Positions 57,657-64,000 of a DNA stretch of 64,000 nt are shown one piece after another. Where the stretch lies: NCBI GenBank assembly GCA_963422745.1, contig OY730477.1, positions 2,852,001 to 2,916,000 on the forward strand. The letters run 5' to 3'. A program made the position numbers and the translations under genes. The notes beneath the pieces are model-generated. The model did not search any database and was not told the origin of the DNA. It worked only from the letters and a program-made list of their open reading frames with translations. How positions within the stretch are numbered: the stretch's first letter is position 1; the number at the start of each line of letters is the position of its first letter. This DNA comes from G963422745 sp963422745 (GTDB lineage Bacteria; Actinomycetota; Acidimicrobiia; Acidimicrobiales; Aldehydirespiratoraceae).

Positions 57657-60344
57657 ATGAACGCTTACCGGCGTTCATGGAAACTGCAATGGCTTCGCGA
57701 TACAACCGGAGACGGCGACCGGGCCGACGAGGACGGTCCTGGGGCTCGACTGTTGTGCAATGCCCGATGCCTCACCGAAGGGGTTGACGTCCCGGCTTTG
57801 GACGCGGTGGTTTTGCTGGCACCCAAACGCTCCGAAGTGGACATCGTGCAGGCGGTGGGACGGGTGATGCGAACCGCTCCAGGCAAGCAATGCGGGTACG
57901 TGGTGTTACCGGTGCTGGTCCCGGCGGGGAAGCTGATGCACTCAGACGAAGTGATCAGGGGCAGCGACTTCAAGCAGGTGTTCAAGGTGTTGCGAGCGTT
58001 GCGATCCCACGACGAGCGCCTTGACGTGATGGTCAACTCGGTGCGGGCGGCCCGGGACCTGCCCCTGCGTGTGATCAACCGCACCGGCACCATCGTTGAG
58101 GACGCCGTCTCTGCGGTTACCGACGCTACAGGGCCTGTGCAGCAGCAACTGGCCCTGTCGAACCTGCTTACCGAGGCGATTGCTTCGGCGATTGTGGAAC
58201 AGGTCGGTGATCGTCAGTACTGGCCGTCCTGGGGCCGGCGCACCGCCGTGGTGTGTGATCAGGTCAGGGCCCATCTTGATGCCATGGCCGCCGCTCACGA
58301 CGAGGTCCGTGAAGCCCTGAACGGGTTCGCTCAAGCCATGGTGCGGACCTCGATTCCGTCGTTCACCGAGCCTCAGGCCCGGGCCATGGTGGCCCAGCAC
58401 GTGGTGACCATCCCCGTGTTCGACGCCTTCTTCGCCGACAATCGTTTCGCCGAGCACAACCCGATATCGGTGCACCTCAGGGCGCTGCTGAACCGGCTGG
58501 CTTCCTTCGGAGTCCACTTCGACCACATCACAGAACCCCTAAAGAGCCGCTATCGCCACATCGCCAACGCGTTCCAAGCCGCCGATCCCGATACCAGCAC
58601 TGGGGAACGTTTGGATGTGTTGCGCCAAGTCTACGACGGCTTCCTGAAGGCGGCCATGCCCTCTGAAGTCCAGCGTTTGGGGATCGTGTACACGCCGATC
58701 GAGCTGGTGGACTTCATGTTGCGCAGCGTCGACGCAGTCTGCCGGGTCCACTTCGGGCGGGGCCTCACCGAAGAGAACGTAACCGTGCTGGACCCGTTCA
58801 CCGGCACCGGCACCTTCATCGCCCGGTTGTTCTCGCTTAATGGCGCAGACGGCCAACTTCTGATCGCTGATGCCGATTTGGCCCGCAAGTACTCCGAAGA
58901 GCTCTTGGCCCGCGAGATCGTGATGCTGCCGTACTACATTGCGGCGCTCAAGATCGAGGAATCCGCAGCCGAGCGAGGTGTCTTCGACAGCCGGGGTTAC
59001 GAGGCGTTTCCCGGCATCGTGCTCGCCGACACGTTCGAGTCCGAGACCCCGGCCATGCGACAACAGCGCCGAGTTCACGAACAGCAGGCCTGGGAGATGG
59101 GCGGTCAGGTGCCTGGTAACGCCAGCCGGGTAACGACCCAGGAGAACACACCGATCAAGGTGATCGTGGGCAACCCGCCCTGGTCGGCGGGTCAGAAGTC
59201 CTCCGGGGACGACAACCCCCGCCCCGACTACGAAGAGGTGGCGCAGCGGGTGCAGGACACCTATGGCCGCCGGCAGGGCGAGATCACCGGCAAGGCCGGA
59301 GGCGGCAAATCAGCCGGGAACCTGTATGTGCAGGCATTCCGGTGGGCCACCGACCGACTCACCGTGGATGTCGACGACCCCGAAAACGAGGGCTGGGTGG
59401 TGGCTTTTGTCACCCCCAACTCACTAACCACCGCCACCTCGCTGGCTGGGATGCGAGCCGAGCTGCGAGACGAATTCAGCGACGTATACGTGGTGAACCT
59501 GCGCGGTGACGCCTACAAGAGCGGCGAAGAGTTCAGACGAGAGGGCGACAAGATCTTCGGAACAGGTTCACGCAACGGGGTGCAGATCACGGTGCTGGTC
59601 CGCAACCCGGCCGCTGATCCAGCCCAGCCCGCAAGGCTGCATTACGCCCAGGTGCCCGACGGAGCCGCCTTGGCCACCAAGTTCGACTGGCTGGATGTGC
59701 TCGGTGACGTGACCAGCAACCAGCTTGTCGAGGTGCCGGTGACCGGTCGCCACGACTGGGTGAACCTCGGTGACGGCAGCTTCGAGAAGCTGCTGCCAGT
59801 ATGTGATACCGGCAAGAATCGCAGCCAGGTGGCTGTCACAGATCACGCGCTTGGTGTTACAACAGCCTGTGACACCTACGTCTACTCATTCTCCCGTGAT
59901 GATCTCATAGCCCGGGTCAGTCGGCTAATCGACGTCTACGACTCGGCCCGCAGCTTCGTTCACCGGGGCCGCCCCGACTCCGAGACCATTCGTCATCGGG
60001 TTGCCCAGCTGACCGACAACGATCGTCTCGACGAGATCAAATGGACCGACACCCTCAAGACCACCCTGCGACGCGGCGACGAGATCAGCTTCGACGAAGC
60101 CCGCATCCGCGAGGTGCTGTATCGCCCGTTCACCAAGCTGTGGCTGTATGAAGACGACCGCATTCTCACCTCCGTCAAGACGATCTCGGCCATGTTCGCT
60201 TCCGCCGGGGGGGGGGGGAACATCCTCATCACTTGCCCGTCCAACAAGGCCATCTTCTCAGCCCTGGCCAGCATCACGCTTCCCGACCTGTGCGGAGCCG
60301 GATCTCTCCAGATCTGCCGGGCCGTACCCCGAATCCGGCGATGA
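57657..60344 (+). CDS. Type ISP-like restriction enzyme, C-terminal part (helicase lobe 2 + N6-methyltransferase)
   Basis: 895 residues; real coding begins at 57622 as a continuation of the upstream ORF. Helicase motifs V/VI: CLTEGVDVPALDAV and DIVQAVGRVMR. A helical coupler follows, then a gamma-class N6-adenine methyltransferase with motif I VLDPFTGTGTFIARL and motif IV VIVGNPPWS, preceded by GIVYTPIELVDFM. The end (YRPFTKLWLYEDDR, 12-G tract, module A with SNKAIFSALA and DLCGAG) stops at PRIRR. In typical family members this point continues directly into the recognition domain, which here is a separate ORF at 60986. Confidence 0.88.
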   Translation: MNAYRRSWKLQWLRDTTGDGDRADEDGPGARLLCNARCLTEGVDVPALDAVVLLAPKRSEVDIVQAVGRVMRTAPGKQCGYVVLPVLVPAGKLMHSDEVIRGSDFKQVFKVLRALRSHDERLDVMVNSVRAARDLPLRVINRTGTIVEDAVSAVTDATGPVQQQLALSNLLTEAIASAIVEQVGDRQYWPSWGRRTAVVCDQVRAHLDAMAAAHDEVREALNGFAQAMVRTSIPSFTEPQARAMVAQHVVTIPVFDAFFADNRFAEHNPISVHLRALLNRLASFGVHFDHITEPLKSRYRHIANAFQAADPDTSTGERLDVLRQVYDGFLKAAMPSEVQRLGIVYTPIELVDFMLRSVDAVCRVHFGRGLTEENVTVLDPFTGTGTFIARLFSLNGADGQLLIADADLARKYSEELLAREIVMLPYYIAALKIEESAAERGVFDSRGYEAFPGIVLADTFESETPAMRQQRRVHEQQAWEMGGQVPGNASRVTTQENTPIKVIVGNPPWSAGQKSSGDDNPRPDYEEVAQRVQDTYGRRQGEITGKAGGGKSAGNLYVQAFRWATDRLTVDVDDPENEGWVVAFVTPNSLTTATSLAGMRAELRDEFSDVYVVNLRGDAYKSGEEFRREGDKIFGTGSRNGVQITVLVRNPAADPAQPARLHYAQVPDGAALATKFDWLDVLGDVTSNQLVEVPVTGRHDWVNLGDGSFEKLLPVCDTGKNRSQVAVTDHALGVTTACDTYVYSFSRDDLIARVSRLIDVYDSARSFVHRGRPDSETIRHRVAQLTDNDRLDEIKWTDTLKTTLRRGDEISFDEARIREVLYRPFTKLWLYEDDRILTSVKTISAMFASAGGGGNILITCPSNKAIFSALASITLPDLCGAGSLQICRAVPRIRR
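60207..60218 (+). repeat. poly-G tract, 12 G (phase switch 2)
   Basis: Encodes four Gly in the methyltransferase frame. Twelve G leads into module A (stop 60344); 13 or 10 G lead, through module A out of frame and without stop, into module B (stop 60466); 11 or 14 G lead through A and B into module C. Confidence 0.85.
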
Positions 60345-60930
60345 TTCTCAATCTGACGCGCCAGATCCCGTTCGGGATACTCGCCGTCGACCTCCTCATC
60401 GACCTTTGCGCGACCGGGCGCCAGACCCGGGTGATGCCCCCGAGATGTCAGCCGACGAGACGATAATCGTGGCCTCGCTCAGCGTGACCTCCCCCGACAG
60501 CGTCATTGCTGCCGATCAAATGTCTGACCTGAACGTGGTCGGCCCCAACCGGGGGGGGGGGGGGCGTACCATCGTCCGCTGGCGGCGATCCTGGTCTCGG
60601 GCACGTCCAACATGATCTTTGCGGCCCTGGCCACCCCGATTCTGGTCGATCTGGCCGCCATCGCCGGGTCCCGCCAGACCAGAGCCCTGCCGCCGCACCG
60701 GCAATCATGATCCCAACCCCCTCGCCCCGGACTCGCCCGGCCGTTCTGGCCACCGCCGTTCTGGCCGACCTGCACGCCATCGACCCGGCCGGTCGGATCC
60801 TGCCACCCTGTCAATCATGATCCCAACCCCCTCGCCCCGGACTCGCCCGGCCGTTCTGGCCACCGCCGTTCTGGCTGATCTGCATGCCGTTGACCCGGCC
60901 GGTCGGATCCTGGCGCCCCGGCGGGCCTAA
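60219..60930 (+). repeat. six tandem diverged C-terminal modules of ~110-125 bp
   Basis: Modules A 60219-60340, B 60341-60462, C 60463-60587, D 60588-60706, E 60707-60816, F 60817-60930. Each encodes, in its own frame, a variant of: I-(L/I/V)-x...S-x-x-x-x-(F/V)-x-x-L-A...DL-x-A-x-G...R-x-x-P-x-R. Examples are SNKAIFSALASITLPDLCGA (A), TRQIPFGILAVDLLIDLCAT (B), SNMIFAALATPILVDLAAIA (D), PAVLATAVLADLHAIDPAGR (E). Most junctions are ATGAT or ATAAT, joining the stop of one module to the start of the next. Frames of A, B, C are 0, 2, 1 and of D, E, F 0, 2, 1. E and F are close copies; the rest are strongly diverged. Confidence 0.8.
60551..60564 (+). repeat. poly-G tract, 14 G (phase switch 3)
   Basis: Lies in module C just before its tail. 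With 14 G, C ends RTIVRWRRSWSRARPT and stops at 60615. 12 or 15 G would lead into module D (stop 60710); 13 or 16 G into module E (stop 60820). The frame to F is blocked by the TGA at 60613-60615. Confidence 0.82.
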
Positions 60931-60985
60931 CCGCAACGAACACGGCTGGAGCCATTGAACCCGCCGACCGAAACGGACCACCACC

Positions 60986-61675
60986 ATGACCGCCGCCACC
61001 TTTGATCTGGGCCTTGAAGCCAACCCCGGCGATCTTCACAACGTCACCGACTGGTGCCTCGAACAGTTCCAGCACCGCTACCCGGCCCTGGAAGTCACCA
61101 AGGACGATATCTGGGAGTACATGTACGGGGTGATGCACGCCCCCGATTGGCGCGACCGGTACCGCCACGACCTGTCCCGCAGCCTGCCCCGGATACCGCT
61201 GGCACCGGATTTTGAGGCCTTCCGGGCCGCGGGCCGTTCCCTCATGGACCTACACGTCGGCTACGAAACCTGCCCGCAGCATCCCGGCCTGATCTGTGTG
61301 GTGGACGGCGAACCCGACGACGGCGACGCCGACGATGACGCCTACCGGATCACAGGTCGGATGCGCTGGGGACCACCACCAGCCGGTGGTCGGAGCAAAG
61401 ACCTCACAGTGCTGCGGGTCAGTGATCGGTGCCAGCTCGACAACATCCCCGACGAAGCCCACTATTATCAGGTGTCGGGACGCTCCCCGCTGCAATGGGC
61501 GGTCGATCAGCTCAAGGTCAAACACGACAAGGCGTCGGGCATCGTCGACGACCCGAACCGCTGGCACCGCTGGGCCGACGACCCGTTCGAGTTGATCCGT
61601 CACCTGCGTCGCCTCGCCTACGTGGGAGTGACCAGCACGGCCATCATCGCCAGCCTGCCCTTGTCGCTGACCTAG
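60986..61675 (+). CDS. detached C-terminal (recognition) domain of the Type ISP enzyme
   Basis: 229 aa matching the usual C-terminal region of Type ISP/DEAD-box methyltransferase polypeptides: HNVTDWCLEQFQHRYP, VTKDDIWEYMYGVMHAPDWR, DLSRSLPRIPLAPDFEAF, GRSLMDLHVGYE, SPLQWAVDQLKVKHDKASGI, DDPNRWHRWADDPFELIRHL. In relatives this is fused to the methyltransferase. Here it has its own ATG 56 bp after module F, with no strong SD. Its 3' end is repeated three times downstream. Probable DNA-recognition subunit or inactive remnant. Confidence 0.85.
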   Translation: MTAATFDLGLEANPGDLHNVTDWCLEQFQHRYPALEVTKDDIWEYMYGVMHAPDWRDRYRHDLSRSLPRIPLAPDFEAFRAAGRSLMDLHVGYETCPQHPGLICVVDGEPDDGDADDDAYRITGRMRWGPPPAGGRSKDLTVLRVSDRCQLDNIPDEAHYYQVSGRSPLQWAVDQLKVKHDKASGIVDDPNRWHRWADDPFELIRHLRRLAYVGVTSTAIIASLPLSLT

Positions 61676-61684
61676 CCGTGTAGT

Positions 61685-61966
61685 TCAGGCAGTAGCCGGG
61701 GTAGCAGCAGCCGGTGGTGACGCAACCGGGTCCTCAGCCGGACTCGTGGGAGAAGCCACTGGCTGGGCGGGAACACCAAAAAGATGACCTTCGATTCGAG
61801 CCACCCGATTGCTGAGTTCTCGGATGTCGGCAGTGAGCCTATGGTCTAAGTCGTCGATCTTGGCAGAGAGCCCATCAATCCGGGTATCGATCCGGGCGAT
61901 CAGATACCCGAGGCCAGCAAGAAGAACCGCTAGCAGCACTCCGATGATGCTCACCGCTATCTCCAT
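61685..61966 (-). CDS. small membrane-anchored coiled-coil protein 1
   Basis: 93 aa. One N-terminal TM segment (SIIGVLLAVLLAGLGYLIA), a short heptad-like coiled coil (IDGLSAKIDDLDHRL), a conserved ELSNRVARIEGHLFGVP and a Pro/Ala-rich tail ending ATPATA. It begins MEIAVSIIG; the ORF is open upstream to 62185 but without family similarity. Shortest coiled coil of four paralogues. Function unknown. Confidence 0.75.
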   Translation of the reverse strand: MEIAVSIIGVLLAVLLAGLGYLIARIDTRIDGLSAKIDDLDHRLTADIRELSNRVARIEGHLFGVPAQPVASPTSPAEDPVASPPAAATPATA

Positions 61967-62173
61967 AACCCGAGGATAGAACTCAGTCTCGGCCATGTCC
62001 AACCTTAATCCGGCCATCATCAGCCTCCCCCGGGCACCACCAGCAGCAAACCCCGATTGACGGGCCGGACGTTGAGGGAGGCGACACACATGTCGTCGCT
62101 GTGAACCAGTCGGACCTTCACCTCGTTGACGATTATGCGGGTGAAGATGGAAAGCACAACCGGTGTGGGGCGC

Positions 62174-62213
62174 GGTGACCAGCACGGCCAGCCTGCCCTT
62201 GTCGCTGACTTAG
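62174..62213 (+). pseudogene. fragment of recognition-domain 3' end, copy 2
   Basis: GTGACCAGCACGGCCAGCCT followed by GCCCTTGTCGCTGACTTAG, missing nine bases relative to the parent gene end. Confidence 0.8.
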
Positions 62214-62222
62214 CCGTCTGTT

Positions 62223-62570
62223 TCAGGCAGTGGCCGGGGTGGCAGCAGCCGGTGGTGACGCAACCGGATCCTGAGCCGGAGTCGTGGGAGCAGCCGTCGG
62301 CGGGGCGGGAACACCAAAAAGATGACCTTCGATTCGGGCCACCCGATTACTGAGTTCTCGGATATCGGCGGAGAGCCCACGGTTAACGTCGTCAATCTTG
62401 GCGGAGAGCCTATGGTCCAGCTCGTCAATCTTAGCAGAGAGCCTATGGTCCAGCTCGTCAATCTTGGCAGAGAGATGGTCGATCCGGGTATTGATCCCGG
62501 CGATCAGATACCCGAGGCCAGCAAGAAGAACCGCTAGCAACACACCGATGATGCTCAGCGCTATCTCCAC
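62223..62570 (-). CDS. small membrane-anchored coiled-coil protein 2
   Basis: 115 aa, same plan as its neighbours: MEIALSIIG TM anchor, then IDHLSAKIDELDHRLSAKID repeats of 11 residues (33 bp), then DIRELSNRVARIEGHLFGVP and an Ala/Pro tail. Confidence 0.75.
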   Translation of the reverse strand: MEIALSIIGVLLAVLLAGLGYLIAGINTRIDHLSAKIDELDHRLSAKIDELDHRLSAKIDDVNRGLSADIRELSNRVARIEGHLFGVPAPPTAAPTTPAQDPVASPPAAATPATA

Positions 62571-62622
62571 AATCCCGAGGCTAGAGCTAAGTCTCAGCGT
62601 TGCCAGCAGGATTAACCGCAGG

Positions 62623-62724
62623 GCCGACGACCCGCACGAGTTGATCCGTCACCTACGTCGCCTCGCCCATGTGAGAGTGACAAGCACCGCCATCGCCACC
62701 AGCCTGCCCTTGTCGCTGACCTAG
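62623..62724 (+). pseudogene. fragment of recognition-domain 3' end, copy 3
   Basis: Translates ADDPHELIRHLRRLAHVRVT and then STAIATSLPLSLT-stop, corresponding to the last ~33 codons of the parent gene at 61675. Confidence 0.85.
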
Positions 62725-62733
62725 CCGTGTAGT

Positions 62734-63102
62734 TCAGGCAGTAGCCGGGGTAGCAGCAGCCGGCGGTGACGCAACCGGGTCCTGAGCCGGAGTCGTGGGA
62801 GAAGCAGTCGGCGGGGCGGGAACACCAAAAAGGTGACCTTCGATTCGGGCCACCCGATTACTGAACTCTCGAATATCGGCGGAAAGCCCACGGTTAACGT
62901 CTCTTATATCGGCGGAGAGCCCACGGTTAACGTCGTCAATCTTGTCGGAGAGCCCACGGTTAACGTCGTCAATCTTGTCGGAGAGCCCGTCGATCCGGAC
63001 GGAGAGATTGTCGATCCGGGTATCGATCCGGGCGATCAGATACCCGAGACCACCAAGAAGAACCGCTAGCAACACACCAATGACGCTCACCGCTATCTCC
63101 AT
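62734..63102 (-). CDS. small membrane-anchored coiled-coil protein 3
   Basis: 122 aa beginning MEIAVSVIGVLLAVLLGGLG. Coil repeats here are of a different type (LSDKIDDVNRG, LSADIRDVNRG). Conserved EFSNRVARIEGHLFGVP and tail. ATG 63102 chosen by alignment with the paralogues. Confidence 0.75.
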   Translation of the reverse strand: MEIAVSVIGVLLAVLLGGLGYLIARIDTRIDNLSVRIDGLSDKIDDVNRGLSDKIDDVNRGLSADIRDVNRGLSADIREFSNRVARIEGHLFGVPAPPTASPTTPAQDPVASPPAAATPATA

Positions 63103-63149
63103 AATCCCGAGCATAGAACTACGTCTCAACCACTACCAGCAGGATTAAC

Positions 63150-63255
63150 CGCTGGGCCGACGACCCGTACGAGTTGATCCGTCATCTACGCCGCCTCGCC
63201 CAAGTGGGTGACAAGCACCGCCATCACCGCTGGCCTGCCCTTGTCGCTGACCTAG
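63150..63255 (+). pseudogene. fragment of recognition-domain 3' end, copy 4
   Basis: Starts WADDPYELIRHLRRLAQVG, then a short deletion shifts the frame before the TTGTCGCTGACCTAG end. Confidence 0.82.
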
Positions 63256-63264
63256 CCGTCAGTT

Positions 63265-63804
63265 TCAGGCAGTGGCCGGGGTAGCAGCAGCCGGCGGTGA
63301 CGCAACCGGATCCTGGCTCGTAGGAGAAGCCACTGGCGTGGCAGGAACACCCAAAAGGTGACCTTCGATTCGGGCCACCCGATTACTGAACTCTCGGATA
63401 TCGGCAGAAAGCCTGTGGTCTAAATCGTCTATCTTGGCAGAAAGCCTATGGTCCACCTCGTCTATCTTGGCAGAGAGCCTATGGTCCACCTCGTCTATCT
63501 TGGCGGAGAGCTTATGGTCCACCTCGTCTATCTTGGCGGAGAGCTTATGGTCCACCTCGTCAATCTTGGCGGAGAGCCTATGGTCCAAGCCGTCAATCTT
63601 GGCGGAGAGCTTATGGTCCAAGTCGTCAATCTTGGCGTCGATCTTGGCGGAAAGCCCACGGTGAACATCGTCAATCTTGGCGGAAAGCCCGTCAATACGG
63701 ACGGAAAGATTGTCGATCCGGGTATCGATCCGGGCGATCAGATACCCGACGCCAGCAAGAAGAACCGCCAGCAACACACCAATGATGCTCACCGCTATCT
63801 CCAT
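63265..63804 (-). CDS. small membrane-anchored coiled-coil protein 4
   Basis: 179 aa, the longest paralogue. MEIAVSIIGVLLAVLLAGVG anchor, then about nine 11-residue repeats of the LSAKIDEVDHK type (33-bp DNA repeats), EFSNRVARIEGHLLGVP and an ATPATA tail. A long parallel coiled coil on a membrane anchor is predicted; the repeat number should be variable. Function unknown. Confidence 0.78.
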   Translation of the reverse strand: MEIAVSIIGVLLAVLLAGVGYLIARIDTRIDNLSVRIDGLSAKIDDVHRGLSAKIDAKIDDLDHKLSAKIDGLDHRLSAKIDEVDHKLSAKIDEVDHKLSAKIDEVDHRLSAKIDEVDHRLSAKIDDLDHRLSADIREFSNRVARIEGHLLGVPATPVASPTSQDPVASPPAAATPATA

Positions 63805-64000
63805 GATCCCGAGGATAGAACTACGTCTCAGCCACTGCCAGCAGGATTAACCATCAACCTCACCGCGGCTTCGACAAGCCGCTGGGTACCTCCGGGATGA
63901 TCGCCTTCATGGTGTGTTCGCAGTTGCCAAAGCCCGTCACCAGGCAAGACCCCCCACCAGGGTGATCGCATTCAGTCATTAGCCTCATCGCAATGTTGGA
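63805..64000. other. right edge, nothing recognised
   Basis: No family-like reading frame. The first 50 bp resemble the sequence upstream of the other coiled-coil genes. Confidence 0.4.

Larger units (their letters stand above)
61640..63804. repeat. four tandem ~530-bp units (recognition-domain tail + coiled-coil gene)
   Basis: The sequence TTGTCGCTGAC(C/T)TAGCCGT, the end of the recognition-domain gene, recurs with stops at 61675, 62213, 62724 and 63255 (spacings 538, 511, 531). Each copy is followed by a small gene on the opposite strand. The tail copies at 62174-62213, 62623-62724 and 63150-63255 are fragments. Confidence 0.92.

Noticed and set aside
57611..60564. All poly-G tracts as simple sequencing artefacts
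   Set aside because: Lengths may be misjudged, but three long tracts within 3 kb of one gene with homologous coding in all three frames are not explained by error.
60207..60930. Diversity-generating retroelement explanation for the variable modules
   Set aside because: No reverse transcriptase or template repeat is in the window, and differences are not limited to adenine positions.
63434..63900. Plus-strand repetitive ORFs over the coiled-coil genes
   Set aside because: They are antisense shadows of the 33-bp repeats; the minus strand encodes the conserved TM anchor and tail in all four copies.

Overview
The window looks like chromosomal DNA of a high-GC actinobacterium, most likely an Acidimicrobiia-type lineage. 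The pointers are a mycothiol-conjugate amidase (Mca), F420/flavin luciferase-like oxidoreductases, an ImuA-ImuB-DnaE2 mutasome with actinobacterial-type LexA boxes, a CtpE-type P-ATPase, a DUF3516 helicase and many short-chain dehydrogenases (SDRs). Genus-level placement is inference.

Layout. 0-9 kb: housekeeping and metabolic genes (PAP2 phosphatase, SDR, luciferase-like oxidoreductase, secreted nuclease, YdjC-type deacetylase, SCP2-like protein, Mca, a PhoU/TrkA_C + MgtE-type transporter pair, nitronate monooxygenase). 9-16.5 kb: SOS mutasome imuA-imuB-[membrane protein]-dnaE2, with SOS promoters of identical geometry before imuA and dnaE2. 16.5-25 kb: an accessory island with IS1595 and nuclease remnants and a tandemly duplicated two-gene cassette (secreted S1 protease with three FnIII domains, preceded by a protein homologous to the protease pro-region). 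25-31.4 kb: tightly coupled operon Nudix-CtpE-SDR-SDR-like-SDR-lipid kinase. 31.6-36.3 kb: two-component system followed by a formylglycine-generating enzyme, divergent from a highly repetitive membrane protein. 36.3-43.7 kb: Mct-like CoA transferase with aldehyde dehydrogenase, a P450, and a Ski2-like helicase. 43.8-55.4 kb: SDRs, an AAA ATPase, DUF2889, luciferase-like enzyme, hemolysin-III protein, MFS transporter, J-domain protein, alpha/beta hydrolase. 56-64 kb: a Type ISP-like single-chain restriction-modification locus and a four-fold tandem repeat of small coiled-coil membrane genes.

The most striking region is the Type ISP locus. It carries three long G tracts (11, 12 and 14 G). The first puts the helicase/methyltransferase gene out of frame by one base. 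The second is followed by three tandem diverged copies of the same ~40-residue C-terminal module, each in its consensus frame in a different reading frame and each reachable by reading through the previous copies out of frame. The third G tract lies in the third module and is followed by three more copies. The usual C-terminal half of the enzyme is a separate ORF. This is the architecture expected of a slipped-strand, multi-state selector of C-termini.

A second theme is tandem duplication. Nearly every intergenic space holds its own minisatellite (37, 32, ~24, ~25, 61, 65, 115, 205 bp units), several clearly derived from the end or start of the neighbouring gene. Homopolymer lengths and repeat copy numbers come from one assembled sequence and should be read with that caution.
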